This document shows, piece by piece, positions 47,418-57,900 of a stretch of 64,000 nt of DNA. The first letter of the stretch is position 1. Every line of letters begins with the position of its first letter. The notes under the pieces are model-generated. The model saw only the letters and a program-made list of their open reading frames with translations, had not been told where the DNA came from and made no database searches. Location of the stretch: contig OX438751.1 of NCBI GenBank assembly GCA_949316235.1, forward strand, positions 9,076,413 through 9,140,412, written 5' to 3'. A program made the position numbers and the translations under genes. Source of the stretch: Oegoconia quadripuncta (taxonomy: Eukaryota > Arthropoda > Insecta > Lepidoptera > Autostichidae).

Positions 47418-47734
47418 TTCTGTATTAGTTCACCTGTTGCTCACAGACTGCTAGTGGCGCTAGTTATACCGCTTAAAAATGCATTTGACAATTAGCGGAC
47501 AACAGCAGCGCAACACGTCTATATAATACGTTTTGTTCGGACGATTTACAATCGATCGCGCGATAACTGCGCAACTGTTGTTGTCTGCAAAATATCTGCT
47601 AACGATACATAATCAGCCTGCCGGCCCTTATTAGGCGAACATACTATTATAATATTTAAAGTGATAAATTTTTATCATAAAGTAATTGAATGTCAATTGA
47701 CTGGAAACAGCACTTTTTAAAGGAGGATGCGCTG

Positions 47735-47829
47735 GCAGGTTCTAAAGGAGCAGGTCCCGAAAGCTGATGAAATTCAGAAACGTTTGGCCGTGTACCTCGT
47801 CGTGCTGTCGAGCTGGTTAATCAATTGCC
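47735..47829 (+). pseudogene. Coding-like fragment, left part, split by Harbinger copy 2
   Basis: Two frames are open across this stretch. In the one that begins after TTCAG (47774), codons read ETFGRVPRRAVELVNQLPG up to the insertion point. Removing Harbinger copy 2 and one CGG restores an uninterrupted frame that continues MNYEEVASD and stops, followed by GGAATAAATA (a poly(A)-signal match). I do not recognise the protein. It could be a terminal exon of a host gene, a retrogene piece or chance. Confidence 0.35.
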
Positions 47830-48281
47830 CGGGGGGCTGATTATGTATCTTGTAGTAGCAGGGCAACAGGAGTAAATTGTACAATAATCGCTGTCTAACA
47901 CGATTTTTGTATTGTATATTAGCAACAGCAACGCGACAGCCGAGCGTTTTACAACAATAGATAGGCCCGCCTCTGTCGAGCAATCAGGGAACTAAAAGTG
48001 CATCGAAGCCCTTTCAAAACAACAAAAATGGTATTATCTATGATTTGCCACAGCAACGCGACAGCAGATAGAGAACAATTTGGACTGTCAAGGAGCGACA
48101 ACTCATTACGTTGTTGCTATATTGATTTAATAGTGCAGTGGAATAAAATTAGTGTATAAGGACGTTAAATTAAAGCGAGTTACTTTTTAGAATAGTGCAG
48201 TGTAGTTTTGTGTATTAGGAACATAATATTATCAAAATTATTTAGGCTACCTACTTTTTAGGTTAGGAAAAGGTTTTTGTT

Positions 48282-50003
48282 ATGGCTCGTGCTTTTCTCA
48301 TTTTGGAGGGATTAGAAGCAGAAAATAGAAATAGCGAGAACATGCGTATGCGTCGTTTACGACGTAGCATTAGAAATCAGGCAAGACCTATGGAACTTTT
48401 AAACTTCAGGCACCACTATAGGCTGACGAAGGAATTATTTGCCGAGTTGTGCAATGAACTTTCTCCACTTTTGCCTCGATCTCGGCGGAGAACAAAAGTC
48501 TCTGTAGAATGTAAAGTAAGTTACCTACCTTATGTTAAATAAATTGCTAATTGCAAAATGTAAATTGAGTAGGTACTAGGTACGTAATTTAATGTCTTAT
48601 TCGTCAATTGCAGGTGTTAACAGCACTTTCATTCTATGCCACTGGCTCATATCAAAAGCCTGTAGGTATGAGCTATCTCCATGGTCTCAGTCAACCTAGT
48701 GTATCCCAAGCTGTGAAAGAGGTGACACTAGCACTGAACAATCCAAATATACTTAGAAAGTATATCAAATTCCCTCAAACAAGACAAGAAAGACAAACAA
48801 TAGTAAATGGGTGAGTGTAGATATTTTCATAATATGTATAATTCAGACAAACAATATTTTACACTAATAGTTTCATTTTTTTTTTTCACTAATACTTTTC
48901 CCTAAATGTACAAAAGGAGTGTAATGTAGTATAGGTATTTGTTTATTTCACCATACCACTAACGGCTGTACTGATTTGTATGTGTGTGGTCTGTGGTATT
49001 ATTAGGTTTTATTACTTACCCCAAGTACCTAACATTATCTATTTATCGCTATAGCAGTTAGGATTTTTAAATTAATTGAATTTGTTAATGCACTAAGAAC
49101 TTTATTACTTTGCAGATTTTCAAATAAATTTGGCTTTCCTGGTGTCTTGGGCTGCATTGATGGCACACATGTCGCATTGGTGAGGCCAACAGATCATGAA
49201 GAAAGATTTTTTAATCGGAAGCACTATCATTCCAGGAATGTTCAAATTGTAAGTGTTTAGTTCAATGTACAACTATTTTTCTTTTTAAGTAATAACTGAA
49301 TATTCAATGCTATTCTTACTTTTTTAGATCTGTGACAGCGATCTTACTATTTTAAATATCAATGCAACATTTGGTGGTGCTACCCATGATGCGTATATAT
49401 GGAAAAATTCGGAAATACATAATCATATGCAGCAGCTTCATCAAAATGGTGAAAGTGTTTGGTTTCTTGGTGTGTACATATAACAAGATTGTTTTACTTT
49501 TGAAGTAGTTAACAACCACTAGACTGGCACTGCTCTTTTTTAATGTAATCAATAATACATAGATTGTTTTCTTTCAATTTCTTTATTGTTCTCAACTCTT
49601 TACAGGTGACTCTGGGTACCCCTTGAGGCCATGGCTTCTAACACCAATTGTGAATGCCGAACCTGCAAGTGCAGAAGAGCACTACACAAATGTTCATTGT
49701 CGTGCAAGGAATACTGTTGAGAGGTGCATAGGGGTGTTAAAGGCTCGTTGGAGGTGTTTGCTGGCACATAGAGTACTGCACTACAACCACAATGTTGTCG
49801 CCAAGATTGTTAATGCATGTGCTGTGTTGCATAATATTGCCAACAGGCACCGGCTTCCTGTACCTGAATTAACAGCAAATGATGTTCAGAGGGAAGTAGA
49901 TTTGCTGATACCTCGACAGCCCTATACAGAGGAAAGTCAACAGCTTGAAGGTGGCAGACATCAGAGGAATATTATTGTGTCACGACTGTGGAGGAATAGA
50001 TGA
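48282..50003 (+). CDS. PIF/Harbinger DDE transposase, copy 2
   Basis: Exons 48282-48515, 48614-48810, 49116-49248, 49328-49469 and 49606-50003 encode the same 367-aa product as copy 1, with catalytic Asp159, Asp237 and Glu274 all present. It is transcribed away from the left TIR and converges with the Myb-like gene. If both copies are expressed, their products would be interchangeable and could mobilise either element. Because the left TIR of copy 2 is altered, copy 2 itself may be a poor substrate even though it can still supply enzyme; that is inference. Confidence 0.93.
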
Positions 50004-50024
50004 GATGTACTGTATATTGTATTA

Positions 50025-50218
50025 CTAGCTGTTGCCCGCGATTCGTTCGCGTGGAATATTTCATCAAAATCGGTTCAGCACAAAATTTAGTCTATATGTT
50101 AATCCAAGTTACAATCTGCTACCAACCAAATTTCATCCAAATTCGTCCAGCCATTTAGGTGTGAAGAGGTAACAAACATACATACACACACTTTCACATT
50201 TATAATATTAGTGTGATA
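50025..50218 (-). repeat. Lep1/Helitron-like fragment inside Harbinger copy 2
   Basis: Same position and sequence as in copy 1, between the two convergent stop codons. Confidence 0.75.
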
Positions 50219-50683
50219 TTTTTCTTTTTTATTTGTAACTTGTAAAAAGGGGAGGGGGTTATTCAACTAAAATTTTTATTTTTCTAAATTTATATTATTT
50301 ATTTATTTTTATTGGGCATACAGAACAAGTTACAGTATAACAAGGCCGAATAGGTATACATAGAACTTATAAAACTAGACTATAACTCTGGGTATGTATG
50401 CACAGAATAAAATATTAATATCTTGCTAGCAGTGTAACAATCAATCAATCAATCAAAATTGATTATTACATCTAAATAAATGTATAATTTTTTTATGTTA
50501 TGTTTAAATACAAAACTGTAAATATCAAGTTATAATAAGTAGATAGGGAAAATACTCGTTTAATAAAGAAGGAATTTTGTAAATAAATAATAAATGACTG
50601 TGTAATTCTATTGTTATTTATTTCTTAAATTAAAATTAAATTTATTATAAGTAAGGGACAGATAAGAGAGATTCTAGGGAACA

Positions 50684-52665
50684 TTATTTTTTTAATGTTT
50701 GTGCCAGGTGAAGCATTATTTCACAATGCATCTTGGCACATTCTGTGAACATTCGAGCACTTTCGGCATTAGTACGAGCAGCTTCTGCTATTATCTTCAC
50801 AGCATCGGCTAATTTCTCCTCTGCTGCGACTCGCCTCGTCTCCAGTTCCACAACCCAAGCAGGCTCCACTTTTGTAACTTTAGTTCGATCTGTAACAATA
50901 ATAAATCTAAACTAGCTTTTTGCGCCATTTTATGAAGTAATTGATGTTAAATATACAAATGGTCCTTATGGCATGGGGGCATTGCGCAAGGCCCTAGGTT
51001 CGATTCCTAGTTAGAACACATAAAATCTTTCAAGGTCACTTATACCTACAATATTCCTTGTAAATGATTAGAAAATTGTTATTTTTTAATGACAGAAACC
51101 TGATTTCTACAAACAAAACTAACAAAGAAAGACATTGTTTTTGGATAGCAAACTGTTAATCATAAAATTGTGCTTCATTAATAGAAATTTCCACTAGCTT
51201 CTAATGTCTTAAAATATGAGCAAATTGATGTTACACTTACCCGACTTTTTAGAGTTTGGATTTGGAAAAAGTGTACGCTTGAGTTGGGGCCTGGAGCGCA
51301 TAGCAGGACTAGCTGCATCTAAAATGAAAAATTAATGCAAGATTAGACTACCATGTATTGTAGTATTACTATTACAGTTTCAATTAAACATGTTTAAACA
51401 ATTATTCTCACCTGATTCCAATACCGAAACATGCACATTTGATGCATCAGATGGAGCATCATCTGCCAATGCTGTTTTCATAATGGCTGCAACAATATGT
51501 TATTGATTAATATGAATGGTAAATATACATCTGGTTCTAGTAGTGAAGTAATTATTTGTGTTTCTAATAAGTTCTAACTAAATTTATTTATATATATTTA
51601 TAAACTAGCATTCGTTATATTAATTTAATGTAAATAATAAATAGTTCTAACTTACATTTGGCGGTTTGTCCATTTTTTGATGGGGAAATAATTAGAGGTT
51701 CAGATCCACTAAAAACTTTTTCTGCTCCTAAAATCAAATATGTTTCATTTTATATAAAAAACAAAGAATGTAGTTGGATAGATTTCAATAGAAATTACCT
51801 TGCCCACTTATAATAATAATATTATCAGGTGATATGTCCAGAGGTTCATGTCGAGGTTCCTGCAAGCAAACCACAATCATTGTAGTATTTGTTTAGTCGA
51901 AATACATACATAACATTTTTATTATTGCATATAGTTACTGACAAAAACAGGCACACGGTGTTGCTGGTCCCCAAATACGGCAGCTTCTCCGATTATAGCC
52001 AGAATTTTCTGGTCGATCTCCGACAGATCTTCTTGGGTGGAAGGCCCCCCACCCGTGCCAGACGCGTCCCGCCGCTTCGCCGCGGCCCTTGACTTGGCTT
52101 TATGTTTTATATCAGCCCAATACTGGATGCAAAGACAAAATCTATTAGTATTTTGCTTTATGTTAGGTTACACAGTCACACACATAATAATATTATGTAA
52201 AATAAGGAATATTATTATAAACGAAATAGATAAAAAACTCACTCGTTTCCACCGCTGACCAGTTTTAGATGCACCGGAGCCATGCGCATTTAATTTTTGG
52301 GCAAGGTCATTCCATTCGCGGTCTATGGTTTCTTTCGACCTTGCACCAAGACCAACGCCCTTGGCTAAAGCTGGATGTGCAGCCAAGTGGTCGAGGAGTT
52401 CCTCGAGTTGCGAAATCGACACACGGTGCTCCATTGTAATCTGAAGCAGTTGCAATTAATTGTAATTGAATCTTATAGGAACAACATAACCTACAAAACA
52501 AAAATTACTATTAATACTTACTTGTTGCAAGCGAGTGACTTCACTATTTGAAAGTTGGCTTTCGTGTGCTATTTGACGCCCACTTAATGAACTTTTTTTC
52601 CTAATTTTGTTACATTTTTTGTTAATATTGAGCCGAGCCATCGATGTAAACAAACCACTTGACAT
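50684..52665 (-). CDS. Harbinger Myb/SANT-like DNA-binding protein, copy 2
   Basis: Exons 52665-52522, 52440-52243, 52122-51943, 51859-51799, 51727-51656, 51486-51412, 51318-51241 and 50889-50684, all in phase, predicting the 337-aa protein of copy 1. Exon 3 is conspicuously GC-rich against an AT-rich background (GCGTCCCGCCGCTTCGCCGC) and encodes the end of the DNA-binding domain plus a basic AAAKRRDAS segment that could serve as a nuclear localisation signal. The tRNA-like scrap at 50961-51018 lies in the last intron. Confidence 0.88.
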
Positions 52666-52871
52666 TTCTGTATTAGTTCACCTGTTGCTCACAGACTGCT
52701 AGTGGCGCTAGTTATACCGCTTAAAAATGCATTTGACAATTAGCGGACAACAGCAGCGCAACACGTCTATATAATACGTTTTGTTCGGACGATTTACAAT
52801 CGATCGCGCGATAACTGCGCAACTGTTGTTGTCTGCAAAATATCTGCTAACGATACATAATCAGCCTGCGG

Positions 52872-53010
52872 GATGAACTACGAGGAAGTAGCCTCCGACT
52901 AAGGAATAAATATACTATGTAATATTTCGGACTACTTGCGAGTAGTAGAGACTCGAGAAGTTGTCATTATGATTATGAGTTGATACGTCAATATCGGTGC
53001 CCTGGAGCCT
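52872..53010 (+). other. Right part of the split coding-like fragment, then unassigned
   Basis: GATGAACTACGAGGAAGTAG then CCTCCGACTAA completes the frame described for 47735-47829, with AATAAA immediately after the stop. The remainder up to the MITE array is unassigned. Confidence 0.35.
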
Positions 53011-53484
53011 GATTCTCACATACTCGAGATTTCAATGTCGAACGACATCAATAGGTTTGTCACTTTTACACACGTATATAAGTGTGAAAGAGATAGACAT
53101 GCCAATGTCTATCGATAGACAAATGTCGAGTGTGCGAGAATAGGGGTCCTGGGCCCCGATTCTCGCGCGTTCGACATATCACTGCCGATAGACATTGGTA
53201 TGTCTATCTCTTTCACACTTACATGCATGTGCAAAAGCGACAGATCTATGGATGTCTATCGACAGAGAAATGTCGAATGCGCGAGAATTGGGGTCCTGGA
53301 CCCCTATTCTCGCACATTCGACATTTGTCTATCGATAGACATTGGCATGTCTATCTCTTTCACACTTATATACGCGTGTAAAAGTGACAAACCTATTGAT
53401 GTCGTTCGACATTGAAATGTCGAATGCGCGAGAATCAGGGCCCTGGACCCCTATTCTCGCACACTCGACATTTGTCTATCGATA
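53011..53484. repeat. Array of about 132-bp MITE-like units, 147-bp period
   Basis: Four units, each with its own inverted repeats (GATTCTCGCGCATTCGACAT-type ends) and an interior with ATAGACATTGGTATGTCTAT, CTCTTTCACACTTATATACG and GTGACAAACCTATTGATGTC. Unit 1 (53011-53141) is inverted; unit 2 starts at 53158, unit 3 at 53305 and unit 4 at 53452, a period of 147 bp. Units are joined by a near-palindromic spacer GGGGTCCTGGACCCC. Unit 4 is cut after CTATCGATA by the EnSpm-like element and resumes at 61621. Confidence 0.85.
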
Positions 53485-53498
53485 CCCAGGTAGCACAA

Positions 53499-53699
53499 TG
53501 ACGTCTGATGACGAACTACGACGACATTATAAGGTCAATTTAGGGTCGGTACTATATACACCGTCGTTGTACGTCATAATGACGGGCATTCGTAGGTCTG
53601 CATTTGACGTCATATTGTTCGTCGAAGGTGTACGTCTTAGTAACGTCATTTCGCGGTCAGTCCCATATTAGTCCCATTACGGCGACCAAATTGACGTCA
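53499..53699. promoter_or_regulatory. Left subterminal TGACGTC(A) motif cluster
   Basis: TGACGTC at 53499, TGACGTCA at 53605 and 53692, with many half-sites (ACGTC, GACGA) between. A matching denser cluster lies at the other end. In CACTA elements such subterminal repeats bind the TNPA-type accessory protein. TGACGTCA is also the canonical CREB/ATF (CRE) palindrome. Confidence 0.7.
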
Positions 53700-53863
53700 T
53701 TTATTGCCGTGATATGTACCAGACATGGCCGCTGCCCAAGAGGCCAACATGGGCCTGCAGAGAAAAGGGCCCTATGCAAAAATTGACTCTCCAACACAAA
53801 AAAAAATATCAATTAGAATCCGTAGTTCCTGAGATTAGCACGTTCAACCAAACTCTTCAGCGT

Positions 53864-53895
53864 TTTTTTTATGCACAACGGATTCGTACTTATGA
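53864..53895 (-). repeat. SINE family A tail scrap
   Basis: Oligo-T followed by ATGCACAACGGATTCGTAC, the reverse-oriented tail of SINE A without its body. Confidence 0.45.
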
Positions 53896-54602
53896 ATGAA
53901 AATCAAGGTTATGGAGAAGACAACATAATATTATATTGTGATTAAATGCGGGTATAATCATTCTTAGAAATATTAGTTACTTTGTACAATAATTAATATA
54001 TTTTATCAAATTCAAAACAATCAAAATTCGAAGATATAAAAAAATCGCAAGATCTCATTTACTGATGGATAAAATCATGACAAAATGCTGTGTCGTTCGA
54101 ATTCGCGCGTATCGTATTGATGCAGGGTTTTCTAGCAACACAGAAACGCCTCTACACAGAGATAATAATAAACAAAAGGGACGATTTGACTTTTAGAGAT
54201 GGTTTAATTATTAAGATTTTAGTATAATGAAACGTCCAAGAAAGACTTTTATTTATGTGAGAGACAATACAATGCTTAAAAAATATCAATTGATGCTATT
54301 GATATTGGGTATTGAATACCAGAAAATTTATTAAATCGATATAATTAATACCAATACAATCTAAACCACTACTTTGCTTTAATCGATATTTTGCGATCGA
54401 GTTTAACATTTTATTTATTTTTGATTGTTTTGACTTTTGACTTGAGATTATTGTAATAGTTTGAATGATTGTACAGACATAAATCACGTGTTAACTGATC
54501 AGAAATAAATATTCTACTATTCTTTTTTGTGAATGGTGAAACTTCACTTTTTTGCCGTGAAATTGTTTGTTGAAGTCTTTCACTGCTATTGACGCTATTG
54601 AT

Positions 54603-54670
54603 TATGTGATACAGGTGGATACAGGCCTGTCCGAAAGGACAAACAAGACCAAAAAAAATATGTGATACAG
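54603..54670 (+). mobile_element. 44-nt poly(A)-tailed retroposon with 12-bp target duplication
   Basis: TATGTGATACAG occurs at 54603-54614 and again at 54659-54670. Between them are 44 nt beginning GTGGATACAGGCCTGTCC and ending in eight A. The insert can form a TGTCC-GAAA-GGACA hairpin with a GNRA tetraloop. Direct repeats plus a poly(A) tail indicate LINE-mediated retroposition. The source RNA is not recognised. Confidence 0.75.
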
Positions 54671-54907
54671 ACAACACTGCAAGATTTTTTTCCTTCTACA
54701 CACGTTACGGTCTCTGAGAAATTTAAAAGACTAGGCTGTATGGTATATAACCTTTTGCCTATCCTACATGGAGAATTATAAAGAAAATCTGTTCTTTTCG
54801 ATTTCCTCCTTCCTTCCTTCCCTCCATTTTGACCCACGCAGCACGTGCCCACGGATTTGCAAAACAGGAATTTCAGAATAACAATTAATTCAGGTATTGT
54901 ACAAGTA

Positions 54908-57900
54908 ATGTTCAGTATAATCCAGTTCAGTGAAGAAGACGGTGGGTCGGTAACAATCGCCAAAAAGGACTGGCTCACGCCAAGAAAAAGCGAAGTGTTA
55001 TGGCCCCCCGTCAAACAAACCAAGCTTTATAATCAACTACTGCTTAAGGACACTTCACCAGATGATAAATGGAAGACATATGCCGTAAAACGAGTCTTTT
55101 ATGAAACTGGTGCGTATATTAATTAATAGTGGTTGTTGGTCCTTTTAGAACCCACGCTTACCTGATTGGCACATTTCGACTCGTTTGTAATGTATTTTAA
55201 TGAGTATTAGCTTAACCAATCAACTATTATAACGATTAATATAGGTATTTGCTTTGGGTATTATACACTGGCCTACCCTAAATACCTGATTTGTCTTCGT
55301 AACCCTTTACTAACTTATACCTGCCTGTGTTTTATATGAAGAAGGGATTTATGTTTGAGGCATGATTTTAAGTATTCCCACGTCTCTGTTTTTAGTGTGC
55401 TCATTTTAACTAACTAGTTTGAGGTGTCTGAAATCCATAAATCAGTAGGAATTTTGGGAACATCGGGATGGTAGTAGATTTATTCATTCTAAGAGCATGT
55501 TTTGTATGTTATATTGGTTTTGGTAGATGATCTAGAAAAAGCAAAACAAAAGTTAAAGTTATCGGAAGTGACTTCAGACTTGCAAACTGAAGACGAAGAA
55601 GAAAATAAAAACTCCAGACGCCAACCCAAAAGAAGAAATAGGTATATATCTTCTAGTGAAGAAGAGGACACACACAGACTACCATCTTTAAAAAAGAAAT
55701 TTGAAAATATTACGGCAAGCATAACCCAAGGTAAAGGTGTAGATATGTATTGTTCGCTTCTATAGTTTTTGTTTTACAGGATTCTGTACCTGCCCTCGTG
55801 ATTGGAGCCCTATTGCTGTCATATGACCATCTCTGACTATATAATACTCAGATGCTAATAATAACATTTTATTTATTTATTTTATTTATTAAGCTTTATT
55901 TTTCCATATATATGTTTATATTTACATTATCTGGGTAATATACTAAATATCTGGGTTATATAATAGTGTTATTATAGAGAGTTTTATATTATAGTCTAAT
56001 TTATTGTTCTATGGATCCCATTCGGGTAAAAGCCTAAGCCTAAGGTAATAGCCTATAAGAAAAGAATATTCTTTTTGTATGTTATTATTAAGGTAAAGTC
56101 TGTTAACAAATCACAAAGATGTCATTATTTCTTTATTCAATAGGATTTGAGTTGAGTGGTCTGTTCGATAAAAACTGATTTGAACAAAGTCAGAGCCTTT
56201 CCTAAAGCATACACAAATAAATTTGTTTTTTTCAAAATTCTTATGTATGTGCCTCTGTACCCTGCTCTTTGTTGGGGTTGTCACCACCCAAAAAAATAAA
56301 TATGTAATAAAAAAAAAATTGCCTAAGCTTTTTTGATGAAACTTTCCACATTACACAGGAAAAATTGGTTTAATTTTTTTATATAGCTTTATTTTTAAGT
56401 CTTGTATCTTTATAACCCAAACCGCCATACATAATTTTCTTGATAAAGTTCTATTAGACTACCTCCTTTCTTATATTGCCCCCAGTCCTTTCTTATATTG
56501 AACTGGTATATTGGGAAGAGTATCATAGGTAATTTTATTAGTGATTTTATTCTTAATTTTTTCATAAAATGTGCAAACTTTGAGCTTAACCATAATGACA
56601 CTGATTCTTCCGCCTAAAATTTTTACTTGAGAATCTCATGGTATTTTTAAACACTAATGAACCACTGGTTTCTAAATAAGTTTATATTTGTATTTGTATC
56701 TACCTGCAGATATTACTAAAGCTCGATCAACAAAATCAACAGAGAATCGGATGACATCAACACCAAACTTAGGTAAAAAATGCTCAAAATACACTTAATA
56801 AAATCACTACTTATTTTTTTTACTTGGGTGCTTTGATTGTAAGCTTAAGCTGTTTATTTTTTTTATATATCAACAGATATTCTCAGCGGCTCTGTAAAGG
56901 GTATTTCAGGAGGAGGTGTCATCGAAAATACAGATGTCTCTCTACATAATGACAGTACAAGTATGCTGCAAGGTATTACATATTATATCCTATCCTACTT
57001 CCAAGTCCAACTATAGTAATGTTATAAATGCGAAAGTTTAGTTAGATGTTTATTTGTTTCTTGCTCAATCATGATAAAACTAGTGGCCCTTTTTGGCTCA
57101 AACATCCAGAAAATCGCATAATATAGGCTGTGTGTAGTTTGGGATCTGATGACCTTGTGTCGTTTCTGACCCTCGTATTTATTTATTTAATAAAATCAAA
57201 TATTTTTTGTAGATGTCGAACAAGATGCCGAATTATCTCGTCCTCCATATCAAGAGAATTTAAATAACACTTCTGCATCATTATTGTGTGCACCAAATTT
57301 AACAGGTATAAATTCTAAAATTTAAGTTTATAAATTGTAATTTTTTATTGATAAACCTTTCATTACAGGATTTCAGTCCAAAGTTCTGACATTACTTGAT
57401 AAAGTGATAACTTTGATTACAGGATTTCAATCAAAAGTGATTACATTATTAAGCATAATAAAAACACAAAATGACCAATTATTGGAAATTTTAATGCAGA
57501 ATATCAAAGGCACTTCGAATTTGAAACCAGAATTTAAACTGCCCTTGAAAAATTCTGAGGAGCTGGAGGCTAATGAGGCACTACTGGCCATTAAAGAAAA
57601 TAGGGACAATTTGGTGAGACTTTTTATTACTTGATTTTAATTCATTTATTTGACACATTATTTTACTTTTTTTTGCCTTATAAGGCTGCTTAAAGGCTTA
57701 CTGATTTCTTGTATAATTATTTATATCAACTTTTTAGGTTTCTTATTTCAAAAATATAGGAGGCCGCGATATCTCTAATAAAGTATCCCGAATTATGAAA
57801 TTTGTGATATCTGACCAATTAGCTGAACAGTACAACTTTTATGGGAAACGATCACACAAAAAGCCATTTTGTCAACTGCGACTCCGTGATTGTGTTGTAG

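Larger units (their letters stand above)
42585..47620 (+). mobile_element. PIF/Harbinger autonomous-type transposon, copy 1 (5,036 bp)
   Basis: Terminal inverted repeat CAGGCTGATTATGTATC (17 bp, perfect at both ends), flanked by CCG at 42582-42584 and 47621-47623. It carries the two genes characteristic of the superfamily, convergently arranged: a DDE transposase on the forward strand and a Myb/SANT-like protein on the reverse strand. Near the left end, AGCAACGCGACAGC occurs twice (about 42678 and 42803) and a related CAACAGCAGCGCAACA lies near the right end, plausible subterminal binding motifs. A Lep1-type fragment (44777-44970) sits between the genes. All inferred splice junctions keep frame, so the element may be active or very recently so. 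Confidence 0.95.
41513..47641. mobile_element. TA-flanked DNA transposon interrupted by Harbinger copy 1
   Basis: Left end AGTTCGCCTAATACGGACC (from 41513) and right end, complementary strand, TGTTCGCCTAATAAGGGCC (47641 inward) are terminal inverted repeats flanked by TA (41511-41512; 47642-47643). Removing the 5,036-bp Harbinger and its 3-bp duplication leaves a roughly 1,090-bp element without obvious coding capacity. TA duplication suggests a Tc1/mariner/pogo-like origin. The body carries about nine copies of a GGNCCTTATT-type motif resembling its own terminus, e.g. TGGACCTTATTAGAAATAG (41691), GGTCCTTATAAAGACTATAG (41857), GGGCCTTATTAAGTCTATAG (42015), TGGCCCTTATTCGGACTATG (42053), TGGCGCTTATTTGGAACC (42566). 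Confidence 0.7.
47833..52868 (+). mobile_element. PIF/Harbinger autonomous-type transposon, copy 2 (5,036 bp)
   Basis: Every feature of copy 1 recurs at a constant offset of 5,248 bp with no difference noticed in the internal sequence. It is flanked by CGG at 47830-47832 and 52869-52871. The left terminus reads GGGGCTGATTATGTATC instead of CAGGCTGATTATGTATC, so two outermost TIR bases differ while the right end is normal. Its flanking sequences are unrelated to those of copy 1, so it is a separate insertion and not a tandem duplication including flanks. Confidence 0.95.

Noticed and set aside
42585..52868. A single 5,248-bp tandem duplication, not two insertions
   Set aside because: The repeated segment ends exactly at the TIRs; the flanks differ and each copy has its own 3-bp duplication.
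53011..53484. CRISPR-like array
   Set aside because: Repeats are about 132 bp, palindromic, with near-constant short spacers, in a eukaryotic repeat context.
54845..54907. Upstream GTG start for the DUF4806 protein
   Set aside because: The ATG at 54908 begins the conserved MFSIIQF module and needs no non-AUG initiation.
54595..55023. 142-codon reverse-strand frame
   Set aside because: It lies antisense over the first exon of the DUF4806 gene, which has a recognisable domain in the forward frame.
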